This document shows positions 7,959 to 16,763 of a stretch of DNA of 43,074 nt, piece by piece (positions within the stretch are counted from its first letter, which is position 1; each line of letters begins with the position of its first letter). Below the pieces are notes generated by a model. It was given only the letters and a program-made list of their open reading frames with translations. It searched no databases and was not told the DNA's origin. Made by a program: the position numbers and the translations under genes. Origin of the DNA: CAZTJA01 sp964613745 (GTDB lineage Bacteria; Desulfobacterota; Desulfomonilia; Desulfomonilales; Desulfomonilaceae); contig CAZTJA010000015.1 in NCBI GenBank assembly GCA_964613745.1, forward strand, positions 1 to 43,074, in the 5' to 3' direction.

Positions 7959-8873
7959 ATGGCCACTAAAGCTGCTCGAGAATTACCGAAAGAGGAATAT
8001 ATCCTCCCTGGAACGAGATCATGTGCTGCTTGCGGATTAATGCTTACCTATCGCCATGCACTCAAAGCCTTGGACGGGAATAAGACCATAGTTGCAGTTC
8101 CGGCAAGTTGTATGACGGTTCTACATGGCGTCTATCCGATAACTCCCGTCAAGACCGTCTGCATAAATAACCCGTTTGCAGCAACCGGAGCTTCCGCATC
8201 GGGGATTGTTGCAGGATTGAAAGCTCTTGGCAAAGAGGATTATACGGTCGTGGCCTTCGCCGGCGATGGAGGCACCTACGACATAGGCATTCAGGCACTC
8301 TCCGGTGCATTGGAACGTGGTACAAATTTCATCTACGTTTGCTATGACAACGAAGGCTACATGAATACCGGAACCCAGCGTTCCAGCGCCAGCCCTGCGG
8401 GATCCATAACTTCTACTACACCAATTCTTTCCAAGCTTCAGCACAAGAAGGATATGGCCGGTATCGTAGAGGCTCATCGAATTCCTTACTTGGCAACTGC
8501 TACGCCGGCATACCCCCTTGACCTCTATGATAAGATGGCAACTGCAAAATCAATTCAGGGATCACGCTACATTGAAGTCCACGCCCCCTGTCCTCCAGGC
8601 TGGGGCTTTGCCAATAAGGATCTCGTTAAAATGGGTAAGATGGCCGTGGATACCGGCATACATATTCTATACGAGATTCATAACGGAAAATTCAGATTAA
8701 CAGGAAAATCACTCGCTTTGGCCACAAAAGGCGGAATTAAACCTGTAGCTGAATATTTAAAACTTCAAAGTAGATTCAAGAAGATTAGAGACGACCAGAT
8801 TTCAGATCTACAATCTTTCGTGGATCGCCGTTGGACTGAGTTGGTTGAACGGCACGGAAAAGAAAACAGCTAG
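7959..8873 (+). CDS. porB: 2-oxoacid:ferredoxin oxidoreductase, beta subunit (TPP-binding)
   Basis: A 304-aa beta subunit that binds thiamine pyrophosphate and the proximal [4Fe-4S] cluster. Cys residues C22 and C25 (SCAACG), C51 (PASCMTV) and C211 (APCPPGW) match the four ligands known in this family. The TPP/Mg motif begins at GDGG (102-105) and continues to N131 in YDNEGYMNTG. AAGG precedes the ATG with an 8-base gap. Last gene of the porCDAB operon; the next gene is convergent. All subunits needed for activity are encoded here. Confidence 0.95.
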   Translation: MATKAARELPKEEYILPGTRSCAACGLMLTYRHALKALDGNKTIVAVPASCMTVLHGVYPITPVKTVCINNPFAATGASASGIVAGLKALGKEDYTVVAFAGDGGTYDIGIQALSGALERGTNFIYVCYDNEGYMNTGTQRSSASPAGSITSTTPILSKLQHKKDMAGIVEAHRIPYLATATPAYPLDLYDKMATAKSIQGSRYIEVHAPCPPGWGFANKDLVKMGKMAVDTGIHILYEIHNGKFRLTGKSLALATKGGIKPVAEYLKLQSRFKKIRDDQISDLQSFVDRRWTELVERHGKENS

Positions 8874-8956
8874 GTTCATAACCGCTGAATGTTCGGTAGA
8901 TCTTAGCTTGCATCGTCTTATTCCAAGTCTTAGACTTCTGCTGTTTGTGATTGAAA

Positions 8957-9397
8957 TTACTTTGACTTTACTGTTATTACGGCGCACGGCGCATGCCGTA
9001 CCACGGTTTCCGCCGTGCTGCCTATCAACAAGTGACTAAAACCCGTTCTTCCTTTCGTGCCCATTATAATTAGATCTATGTTTTCCTCCGATGCAAAGTA
9101 AACGATTTCTTCTCCGGGAACCCCTTTTCTTGAAAAGGTTTTAGTATTCGGAATCTCGTTCCGCAATTCTGTCCCTAACCTATCCAACTTTTCCTTGGCC
9201 ATTTCTTCGACGCCCTGAAAGGCTTCTTCATACACCGGCAAGTCCAGAAGAGCTGGATGTTTCAAAAATCTTGTGTTCACGACGTTCAAAACAATGAGGC
9301 CGGCCGAAAATTCTTTTGCGTATGCTACGGCAATTTCTCGGGCCTTCAGTGAGTTGTCGGAAAAATCGGCACAAAAAAGTATTTGCGTGGGAATCAT
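8957..9397 (-). CDS. Universal stress protein (UspA family)
   Basis: A 146-aa single-domain Usp, a cytoplasmic ATP-binding stress protein. The C-terminal MGTKGRTGFSHLLIGST is the G-x2-G-x9-G-S/T ATP-binding signature, so this is an ATP-binding rather than UspA-type non-binding member. ILFCADFSDNSLKA is the usual first strand and helix. I set the start at ATG 9395-9397 because GAGGAG lies six bases upstream; a longer frame reaching 9454 has no such signal. Convergent with porB. Oxygen, starvation or energy stress could be its trigger, but nothing local shows this. Confidence 0.9.
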   Translation of the reverse strand: MIPTQILFCADFSDNSLKAREIAVAYAKEFSAGLIVLNVVNTRFLKHPALLDLPVYEEAFQGVEEMAKEKLDRLGTELRNEIPNTKTFSRKGVPGEEIVYFASEENIDLIIMGTKGRTGFSHLLIGSTAETVVRHAPCAVITVKSK

Positions 9398-9665
9398 CAA
9401 TTTCTCCTCGGAGAGTTCTTCAAATCTGAACGTTCCATCGTCACATTGAATCAAGTAACGATATTAAGAGCCGGGGTCCATACGAAACAGATTATAAGAA
9501 TTTTGTTGGTGCGAGTATTCATTTTTTGAATGAGGAAATGCAATTAATTGAGCAGTGAATGATCTGCCTGTTCTGAGATGGACTCCAATACACGGCTGGA
9601 CCCTTCTCGTATTCATAAGTTCTTTTGAACTCCTTCTGCTGAACGGACAAGCCAATATCTCAAGG
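9398..9665. other. Non-coding spacer between usp and MATE gene
   Basis: 268 bp between two minus-strand genes. The 3' part must hold the usp promoter. A TATAAT-like hexamer occurs on the minus strand around 9490-9496 but no matching -35 is seen. The open frame that crosses this region and runs into the MATE gene's end has no ribosome-binding site and an unnatural composition, so I do not call it. Confidence 0.35.
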
Positions 9666-11078
9666 TCACGATGCTGTAGGACTTGCATCGTTTGCAACCA
9701 GACTAATTCTGCGCCAAGCACCTGAACGGAATCGAAGCCAGAAGACTACTCCGAGAAGAATTACATAACAGAGGACTGCCACCCATGCGGGATATAAACC
9801 AAGCTGAAACTTCACTACAATCAGATACACCGGAATGACGAACAGAACCCATGCCACGATTACCTGGGCCCACATTGCGAACTTCGTATCTCCTGCCCCC
9901 TTCAGTGCTCCAGAGTAAATTATATAGAGGGCATCGAAAATAGTATAAATGGCTATAATCTTGAGAAGATTGATTGCGGTACGAACGACCTCGGTAAAAT
10001 TAGCTTGATCTCCCTGCCCCGCTGTGAAGACTTTGATGAACTGCTCCGGGATTGCAAAGAATAGTATGGCCAAAACACCGGTATACATAAATGCTGATTT
10101 CAGTGCAGTGTGCACGCTTTTCTCAGCTATATCCGTCTGACCACGACCTATATATTCTCCCACCAAAGTAGCTGTAGCTATGGATACGCCCACCATTGGT
10201 AAGAAGGCCAATAATTCAATTGACAGCACAATGTTGCTCGCAGCAAGATTCACTTCGCCCAGCCTACCTATGAGCAAAACAAACACGGTGAACGCGGCTA
10301 CATCGAGAAAGAACTGTATTCCTGAAGGAATTCCGAATTTTAACAGTACGAGGAACATACCTTTGTCCCAATGAAAACTCTTTCGGGTTTTGTACTTGAA
10401 TTGATACTTTGGCGCTAAATAGAGACTCAACCAATAGATTGCAGGAATAAGATTCGTAGCTGCGGTGGCTATAGCGGCTCCGCGAATACCGAGCTCCGGA
10501 AAGCCCCATTTACCGAATATAAGCAAATAATCCAGTAATATGTTTGCAGCATTTCCCGCTACATTACCCCACATTACTATTGAGGTTCGCCCCCTTCCTG
10601 AAAAGAATGACGACAGCGCTGCATTGAAGGGGAGCAACGTCCCACCGATCATTAGAATCGTGAAGTACTCGATTTCGAGTGGCACTATGTCAGGCCCGTG
10701 CCCTCCCCAGATAAGAACTAACCTGCCGAGAGGAATACACATTAAAATGAGAGGAACCGAAATGAGCGAAAACCAGATTCCTTGGGCAACTGCACGCGAG
10801 CAAGCCTGTTTCTTATTTGCTCCGTGGTTTTGAGCAACAATCGAATTCGTATATTGGGCAACGCCGATGAAAAGAGAGCAGATCGTAAAATACGTGATGC
10901 CGCCCGGAACTGCGGCAGCGACGGCATTTAGGCTGTACCAGGCCAAAAACATTCTATCCACAAACAGCATCATGGTCAGTGATGCAGTGGACAGTATCAG
11001 CGGAAATGCTATCGCAAAAACCTCCCGATAGCCTCCCGGCTCGTACGGATAGTTGGATCTATGTTTTGTGACACTCAT
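9666..11078 (-). CDS. MATE family multidrug/sodium efflux protein
   Basis: A 470-aa integral membrane protein with about 12 hydrophobic helices, the standard length and layout for MATE exporters, which use a sodium or proton gradient to expel organic cations or metabolites. The N-terminal repeat begins FAIAFPLILSTASLTMMLFV and continues with 'DRMFLAW', a MATE signature; the second repeat begins LKFGIPSGIQFFLDVAAF. The translation start at 11078 lacks a clear ribosome-binding site, so the exact N-terminus is uncertain. It is divergent from ligA, with a palindromic CGTTTAAACG (11118-11127) in the shared region. Substrate unknown. Confidence 0.92.
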   Translation of the reverse strand: MSVTKHRSNYPYEPGGYREVFAIAFPLILSTASLTMMLFVDRMFLAWYSLNAVAAAVPGGITYFTICSLFIGVAQYTNSIVAQNHGANKKQACSRAVAQGIWFSLISVPLILMCIPLGRLVLIWGGHGPDIVPLEIEYFTILMIGGTLLPFNAALSSFFSGRGRTSIVMWGNVAGNAANILLDYLLIFGKWGFPELGIRGAAIATAATNLIPAIYWLSLYLAPKYQFKYKTRKSFHWDKGMFLVLLKFGIPSGIQFFLDVAAFTVFVLLIGRLGEVNLAASNIVLSIELLAFLPMVGVSIATATLVGEYIGRGQTDIAEKSVHTALKSAFMYTGVLAILFFAIPEQFIKVFTAGQGDQANFTEVVRTAINLLKIIAIYTIFDALYIIYSGALKGAGDTKFAMWAQVIVAWVLFVIPVYLIVVKFQLGLYPAWVAVLCYVILLGVVFWLRFRSGAWRRISLVANDASPTAS

Positions 11079-11351
11079 GTGAGCACATTACCACGTTGTT
11101 GTTTTTTGTTGTCGTAGCGTTTAAACGTTTCTTGGGAAATCGCCCTTCATACTCGGCCACAAAGCATGTGGGCGACCGTTTGCTATATGGTCAGCCGAGC
11201 TTCACCTTTTGTTCGTTTACCGTTTTCTATCTCAGTAGGTTGAATAGAGTTGATGGATTGAAAACAGGTGAGATAAGTTTTAAAAAAATGAAGGTCGGGC
11301 TGAGAACCGTGAATGCGACCAATCATTGACAAAATAGAAATCGGAGAAGCC

Positions 11352-13397
11352 ATGAATTTGGATTCATTCAATTCCGATGTGCCGCAAAAACTTGAACGCC
11401 TGAGAGCGGAAATCCGCAAACATGATTATCAATATTACGTTTTAGACAACCCTCAAATAACTGATGCCGAATATGACGCCTTGTTTAAAAATCTTGAAGA
11501 GCTGGAAAATGCTCATCCTGATCTTATAACTCCCGATTCTCCGACCCAAAGAGTTGGCGGAGAGCCATTAGACAAGTTTGGACAGGTTCAGCATGCGACG
11601 CCCATGCTATCGTTATCGAACATCTTTTCTGAACCTGAGCTTCTTGAATTCGATTCTCGTGTACGCAAAGGCCTCGGTTTGAAACATGAAATCGACTACG
11701 TTGTTGAACCTAAACTCGACGGTATTGCAGTTGAGCTGGTTTACGCTAACGGACTACTTGTCTCCGCCTCTACTCGTGGTGATGGATACACAGGTGAAGA
11801 TATCACTCAAAACGTAAGAACCATTCGAGCTATTCCACTTAAGTTGGCCTCCGTCGGGCGGCTCGCCGGATCCGAAATTCTCGATGTTCGCGGTGAAATT
11901 TTCATGTATCGGGCAGATTTCGATGAATTGAACCGCTCCAGGGATGATCTCGGTTTGCCTGCTTTTGCAAACCCAAGAAATGCCACCGCCGGTTCCGTGA
12001 GACAACTCGATGCAAGAATTACAGCCGAACGACCTTTAAAATTTGCGGCGCATGGGATCGGCAGATTCGTAGGAGACGGTATCACGACCCATTGGGAAGT
12101 CCTGGAATCCCTGGCGGCTCTTGGATTACCGGCCAATTCGGTTCACGCGAATTTAACAAACAATGTGAAAGAAGCTTTGGAGCATTTTCGGTTGTTAAAC
12201 CGAATCCGTGAAGACTTGCCTTACGAAATTGATGGAGCGGTGATAAAGGTCAATTCCCTAGAACATCAGGCACAGCTCGGAATAAAAACACGTTCTCCAA
12301 GATGGGCGATCGCATTCAAATTCGAGCCCCTTCGCGCTCGTACTGTTATTAAAAAGATTGAAATCGGCGTAGGCAGAACAGGAACATTGACTCCGGTCGC
12401 AATTATGGAGCCGGTTCAAGTCGGCGGGGTAACCGTCAGCCGTGCCTCGTTACATAATCAGGACGAAATTGACCGAAAAGATATTCGAGAGGGGGACACC
12501 GTTCTCATTCAGCGTGCCGGTGACGTAATACCTGAAGTGGTTTCAATTATCCCGGAACTTAGACCTGCAGATAGCAAGCCGTACACGATCCCTGATATTT
12601 GTCCGGTATGCGCATCACATGCAATTCGATTGCAAGGTCAAGCGGCAAAACGGTGTGTCAATTCATCGTGTCCAGCAAGACTTAAAGAAACCATTTTGCA
12701 TTTTGCGAGCCGCGGAGCTATGGACATTGAGGGGCTTGGCACGAAACTGGTGAACCAACTTGTCGATACCGGACTTGTTAAAGATCCCTCAGATTTGTAC
12801 TCATTGACGGTCCCTCAATTGGCCGCTCTGGAAAGAATGGCCGGTAAGTCCGCATCAAATATAATTAATGCAATTGAGAATTCAAAACACATCACCCTAG
12901 AAAGGTTCATCTATGCTCTTGGTATCCCTCTGGTTGGAGAATTCCTAGCTAAGATTCTGGCCGAGGCCTTTGGCAATTTAGAAACAATATTAACACTTAC
13001 TAGAGACAAGGCTCAGAGCATTCACGGAATCGGACCTGAAGTGGCTCAAAGTTTTTCCGAATTCCTTGCAGAACCAAGAAATATGGCAATGATTAGAAAA
13101 TTGTTGGACTCGGGTGTTAAGCCAACGAGTATGGAGGCAAGGACCGTCAATAGTGAGACTCCTTTTTCGGGAAAAGTCTTTGTGCTTACAGGCACTCTAT
13201 CCATCCCCCGACCAGAAGCCAAGCGACTGATCGAATCTATGGGAGGAAAGGTGAGTGGATCCGTTAGCGGAAAAACAGATTTTATCGTGGTTGGAGAAGA
13301 CCCCGGTTCCAAGTTGGACAAGGCTGTACAATTCGGAACCACTATATTGGATGAAGCGGAATTCTTAAATCTAGCCGGCAGAAACACCCGATTGTAA
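11352..13397 (+). CDS. ligA: NAD-dependent DNA ligase
   Basis: A 681-aa LigA that seals nicks during replication and repair. The N-terminal Ia domain holds HDYQYYVLDNPQITDAEYD, needed for NAD binding. The adenylated lysine is K121 in EPKLDGIAVE. The OB-fold follows, then a four-cysteine zinc finger (CPVCASHA ... CVNSSCPARL), helix-hairpin-helix repeats, and a C-terminal BRCT domain (GKVFVLTGTLS ... GKTDFIVVGEDPGSKLDKA). Start ATG 11352 has GGAG five bases before; the ATG at 11313 has none. The next gene, an acylphosphatase, starts 66 bases after the stop. Confidence 0.97.
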   Translation: MNLDSFNSDVPQKLERLRAEIRKHDYQYYVLDNPQITDAEYDALFKNLEELENAHPDLITPDSPTQRVGGEPLDKFGQVQHATPMLSLSNIFSEPELLEFDSRVRKGLGLKHEIDYVVEPKLDGIAVELVYANGLLVSASTRGDGYTGEDITQNVRTIRAIPLKLASVGRLAGSEILDVRGEIFMYRADFDELNRSRDDLGLPAFANPRNATAGSVRQLDARITAERPLKFAAHGIGRFVGDGITTHWEVLESLAALGLPANSVHANLTNNVKEALEHFRLLNRIREDLPYEIDGAVIKVNSLEHQAQLGIKTRSPRWAIAFKFEPLRARTVIKKIEIGVGRTGTLTPVAIMEPVQVGGVTVSRASLHNQDEIDRKDIREGDTVLIQRAGDVIPEVVSIIPELRPADSKPYTIPDICPVCASHAIRLQGQAAKRCVNSSCPARLKETILHFASRGAMDIEGLGTKLVNQLVDTGLVKDPSDLYSLTVPQLAALERMAGKSASNIINAIENSKHITLERFIYALGIPLVGEFLAKILAEAFGNLETILTLTRDKAQSIHGIGPEVAQSFSEFLAEPRNMAMIRKLLDSGVKPTSMEARTVNSETPFSGKVFVLTGTLSIPRPEAKRLIESMGGKVSGSVSGKTDFIVVGEDPGSKLDKAVQFGTTILDEAEFLNLAGRNTRL

Positions 13398-13463
13398 CTA
13401 TTTTCCTGGAGCGAGCCGATGCTCTATACTATTTGGTAACACAGCCGCCATCGAGGAGGAAAC

Positions 13464-13757
13464 ATGCCTAATGTGCGTAAAAGGATTCTGGTTTCCGGGC
13501 GGGTGCAAGGTGTCGCCTTTCGAGCTTACGCCAGAAAAGTCGCTCGAAACGCCGGAGCGGTAGGATGGGTCAGAAACTTGTCCGACGGACGCGTGGAAGC
13601 AGTTGTGGAAGGGGACAGCAAAATAGTTGATACCGTCGTTGACTGGTTCCGTAAGGGGTCACCTTACAGCAGAGTAGAAAATATCAGGATTTTTAATGAA
13701 ACGGCAACGGGAGAATTTCAGGATTTCGATGTTGCAGGTGGAAATTGGGGTTTATAG
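13464..13757 (+). CDS. acyP: Acylphosphatase
   Basis: A 97-aa cytoplasmic enzyme that hydrolyses acyl phosphates such as acetyl phosphate or 1,3-bisphosphoglycerate. The catalytic Arg is R20 in GRVQGVAFRAY and the Asn is N38 in WVRNLSDGRVE, both in their expected positions. The usual GVGFR is GVAFR here, a mild variation. GAGGAGG lies five bases before the ATG. Its stop TAG overlaps the GTG of the next gene by one base, so it heads a translationally coupled set. Confidence 0.95.
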   Translation: MPNVRKRILVSGRVQGVAFRAYARKVARNAGAVGWVRNLSDGRVEAVVEGDSKIVDTVVDWFRKGSPYSRVENIRIFNETATGEFQDFDVAGGNWGL

Positions 13758-14734
13758 TGAATACAAAATGGTTCGTAATGATCTCGATAGGTTTGCTCAC
13801 CATGGGTTTATCAACTTCCGTCTTATCTGAATCAATAATTGTGGATTTGTATATGGGTGAACCAATTCCTATGGAAATGATGATCGAAGACTTGGCGCAG
13901 GTTGGAATCATATACCTTGGTGAGATCCACACAATTACCCGTCATCATAGGTTTCAAAAGGAGCTGATAAGGCAATTGTCCGACCGTGGGTCCAAATTGG
14001 CCATCGGTATGGAAATGTTTTCTATTGATCAGCAGCACATCCTCGATGAATGGCAGAAAAGCGATAAAGATGTTTCGGCTTTGATCAGAAATCTTGGAAG
14101 AGACCACTGGACGAACTTGAACGACTATGCAGACGTTTTACTGGAAGCGCGAAAACGGGGAATTCCATTAATCGCACTCAATGCTCCTGACCAATTGGTC
14201 AAGAAAGTCGCTCGTCAAGGATTAAGTTCTTTGTCGGATAAGGAGAAAGAGCTTTTGCCAACATCGTGGGATGTATCCCCCGAGCAAGACAAGCTTCTCC
14301 GACTCAGATTAAGAGTTCATAAATCATTTCAGGACAAAGCCCTGGATTCAATCGTTCAGGCCCAGGTACTTCGGGATGAGATAATGGCGTCAACGATCCT
14401 TAATTATCTCAATGCGAAAGAAAATACAGCCCGAACAATGCTTGTAATAGCTGGGACAGGGCACTTGAATTACGGACTCGGAATCCCTGAGCGAGTATCC
14501 CGCGGCACGAACATGAAATCGCGAATTATATTGGTAAGCGAAAGTGGTGAGCTAGTTTTGTCGGAGCAAGAAAAACGGATGGCAGTTCCCGTAAGTATCA
14601 GTCATGAGGATCTAAAATTCATAAAAGCACCTATCGCAGACTATTTGCACATACTTCCTTTAAAGGAGGAACCCAATCCTGCTCCCGATCCGATGGATAT
14701 TGCCCGAAACATTGAACCGGGAACCCGGCAATGA
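13757..14734 (+). CDS. ChaN-like (Cofac_haem_bdg, DUF399) exported protein
   Basis: A 325-aa protein of the ChaN/TIKI/EreA-like superfamily. ChaN binds heme in Campylobacter; the family has a pair of histidines and glutamates in a helical sheet core. Seen here: YLGEIHTITRHHRFQ (residues 53-67), IGMEMF, and GTGHLNYGLGIPERV. The N-terminus (about residues 1-25) is a signal peptide without a lipobox, so it is likely periplasmic. GTG 13757 starts within the acyP stop (TAGTG), supported by GGGG upstream. The last codons overlap the next ATG (ATGA). Confidence 0.85.
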   Translation: MNTKWFVMISIGLLTMGLSTSVLSESIIVDLYMGEPIPMEMMIEDLAQVGIIYLGEIHTITRHHRFQKELIRQLSDRGSKLAIGMEMFSIDQQHILDEWQKSDKDVSALIRNLGRDHWTNLNDYADVLLEARKRGIPLIALNAPDQLVKKVARQGLSSLSDKEKELLPTSWDVSPEQDKLLRLRLRVHKSFQDKALDSIVQAQVLRDEIMASTILNYLNAKENTARTMLVIAGTGHLNYGLGIPERVSRGTNMKSRIILVSESGELVLSEQEKRMAVPVSISHEDLKFIKAPIADYLHILPLKEEPNPAPDPMDIARNIEPGTRQ

Positions 14735-15489
14735 CTACTTCGGTCCCCTATCCCGTTCAACTTATTTTTAGTCTAGGGGCGGTATTGGATGTGAGACAGA
14801 GGAGCTACGCAATTTGCCGGCGTCTGAAACAATTGGGCGATGATCAAATTATTGACGCTCTTAAGCAAATTATGGACGGTGCGGTTTCAGGATTGTTGCA
14901 ATATAGATCGCTCTACAACGCCGTTATTGTTCCAGGGATCATGGTCGATGTTTTCGGATCACAACGAGTATCCTGTTTAGTAAAATTATCACAAGATCGT
15001 GAGGAGTTCGCGGTAGCTTCCGTCTTGCTGGATTTACCTTCATCGAGGGAAGATGTCCCACATCAGCCGTATTCGGAACCTGCATTGAAGGAAATTCCGC
15101 TTGGAATGAAGAAGTCACTAGCGAAAAAACCAGATTTCAAGCTGATTCAAAAAATTGCCAAAGATCAGGATCACAGAGTCATTCGCATTCTCCTTGATAA
15201 TCAGAGATTAACCGAGAATGATGTTCTCAAAATTGGATCGACCAGGCCAACATCCCCCAAGATAATTGAAGAGATCTACAGCCACCGAAAGTGGATCCAG
15301 CGATATTCAGTAAAAAAATGTATAGTTCTGAATCCGTATTCACCTTTGTCGGTATCTTTGAGAATGATTCGTTTTCTTACCCTCGCCGATTTGGACCTTG
15401 TCATCAGTTCAACGGAATTAGATCCATATTTGATAGTCCAAGCTGAGCGGTTGATCCAGCAGAAACATTCCTCTTTTCGGACGACATGA
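14731..15489 (+). CDS. HEAT-like/DUF2336-like repeat protein
   Basis: A 252-aa soluble protein, ATGA-coupled to the ChaN-like gene. Residues 120-240 form imperfect helical repeats of the type 'MKKSLAKKPDFKLIQKIAKD', 'DQDHRVIRILLDNQRLTEND', 'VLKIGSTRPTSPKIIEEIYS' and 'VLNPYSPLSVSLRMI'. I know this NPR-L-T-E-x-D / N-P-x-T-P pattern from HEAT-like proteins common in Deltaproteobacteria and Myxococcota, function unknown. The first 110 residues are less conserved. A scaffolding or protein-interaction role is plausible, not proven. Confidence 0.7.
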   Translation: MTTSVPYPVQLIFSLGAVLDVRQRSYAICRRLKQLGDDQIIDALKQIMDGAVSGLLQYRSLYNAVIVPGIMVDVFGSQRVSCLVKLSQDREEFAVASVLLDLPSSREDVPHQPYSEPALKEIPLGMKKSLAKKPDFKLIQKIAKDQDHRVIRILLDNQRLTENDVLKIGSTRPTSPKIIEEIYSHRKWIQRYSVKKCIVLNPYSPLSVSLRMIRFLTLADLDLVISSTELDPYLIVQAERLIQQKHSSFRTT

Positions 15490-16052
15490 TGCTAAAGCTT
15501 CTCGCCACGTACGCTGTCCTGGGACTCATTTACTTTTGCTTAATCATCATAGTCTTTACCCCAACGTTGTATGCATTCTGGATTTGGTTCATAGAGCGTA
15601 AAGTTCTAAAAACCAGACAGAAGTTGCTCCGTACGAGTCTAACAGTGTTGTTGGTCAATTTTTTGATAGCTTATTTTTTATTTCAGTTCGCATCAAATTA
15701 TGTGGTTCCCTCCAAGGTGGCTCAAATAGATTCTGACGCTTCATCGGCCCTGGCAAATGCAACAGAATCCCAGAAAAAATTTTACGCATTACATGGGAAA
15801 TACTATTCCGTCGGTCCGGTGAAAGGACCCTATACGGATGAACACGGCTTAAAAGTTGGGAAAGATGTAATTTTGAGAGTTGAACCCAAATGGGATAAAT
15901 TGAATTCCAAAGATGACTATGAGGCCGTAGTCATTCATATATTCGGGCAAACTGTTTTTATTTCGCAATCCGATGGTAAAATTCACAAGGCAAACTCAGA
16001 CTCTGAACAGTACAAGGAATTACGATCTATGCTGATGAACAGCATAAAATAA
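15486..16052 (+). CDS. Two-helix membrane protein with pilin-like C-terminal domain
   Basis: A 188-aa protein, overlapping the preceding stop (ATGA). Two hydrophobic segments span about residues 6-34 and 48-70. Then comes DSDASSALANATESQKKFYA and HGKYYS, a helix-then-loop pattern strongly like the post-anchor helix of type IV pilins and pseudopilins ('A-x-x-A-L-x-N-A-x-x-x-Q-x-x-x-Y-x-x-x-x-G-x-Y'). A compact beta region follows. It lacks the type III signal peptide and Phe1/Glu5 of true pilins. It is therefore probably not assembled like one. Function unknown. Confidence 0.6.
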   Translation: MMLKLLATYAVLGLIYFCLIIIVFTPTLYAFWIWFIERKVLKTRQKLLRTSLTVLLVNFLIAYFLFQFASNYVVPSKVAQIDSDASSALANATESQKKFYALHGKYYSVGPVKGPYTDEHGLKVGKDVILRVEPKWDKLNSKDDYEAVVIHIFGQTVFISQSDGKIHKANSDSEQYKELRSMLMNSIK

Positions 16053-16161
16053 GTCAATGAGGCTCCGATCTAGTGCTCAGAACTAGAAAGCACTTGAAAG
16101 ATTAGCAATATCTTAGGCAACACTTGAACTGTAATTAGATGAAATTAGTAGCGAATCAAGA

Positions 16162-16191
16162 TTGACATACAATCGCAACAAATGCTATAAT
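16162..16191 (+). promoter_or_regulatory. Perfect sigma-70 promoter upstream of Cys-rich gene
   Basis: TTGACA at 16162-16167 and TATAAT at 16186-16191, both consensus, with an 18-base spacer. It drives the gene starting at 16240, giving a leader of about 40 bases. Strong, probably constitutive expression is expected. Confidence 0.8.
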
Positions 16192-16239
16192 CCGAACTGA
16201 ACACCGTAATTATGATTTTGTACGCTTTTCGGAGGCATC

Positions 16240-16533
16240 ATGAGAAGGATAGTCGGTTTAGCATTGTTCATTATAGCATTAAGTTGTTTTAGCTCTGATG
16301 TCTGGGCATATCGTTTTACATGGGGATGTCCGCGAGACATGGGATGTGCGCTTTTCTGTGATCCTGTGCCATGTGAGTTTCCCAACGTGATCAATCCCTG
16401 TGCAGTTCCCTGTCGACCACCTACTTTGCAGCCTCAGGCGCTACCCTGTGCTTTTGACACTGCCTGCCCCTCTCTCAAATTGCCTTGCCACGGCGTATCT
16501 TATGGCGACAATCCGTATCCCATATTTCGGTAA
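16240..16533 (+). CDS. Small exported cysteine- and proline-rich protein
   Basis: A 97-aa protein with a 23-residue signal peptide (hydrophobic run GLALFIIALSCF, then SSDVWA before the likely cut). The mature part has nine cysteines in about 74 residues and many prolines, with CP, PC and PCR motifs (WGCPRDMGCALFC, NPCAVPCRPP, ACPSLKLPC). This may form disulfides or bind metal outside the cytoplasm. GGAGG lies five bases before the ATG. The gene stands alone behind a perfect promoter, so the protein may be abundant. I recognise no family; the composition resembles that of the two exported proteins at 19788 and 20422. Confidence 0.65.
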   Translation: MRRIVGLALFIIALSCFSSDVWAYRFTWGCPRDMGCALFCDPVPCEFPNVINPCAVPCRPPTLQPQALPCAFDTACPSLKLPCHGVSYGDNPYPIFR

Positions 16534-16763
16534 CCACAAGAAATTTGTGACCGGCTCTAGTTCAGAATAAGATTTAGTTGCTCATGCAGATGGTGAAATG
16601 GGATCCATTATGTGTGGTCTTCCTCCTTCAACCGTGTCGCAATTTACCGGCTGATTACTTGGTTTTGGTAAAGGGGTAGTCTCAACTATTTGCTTCTGAT
16701 CGGAAAAATATCTAAAATTAAATCCGTCGTAGTAAATGATTTGAATTTGGGTTGGAGACAGGT

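Noticed and set aside
9464..9721. Minus-strand open frame between usp and MATE
   Set aside because: Overlaps the MATE 3' end, has no ribosome-binding site, and unnatural composition.
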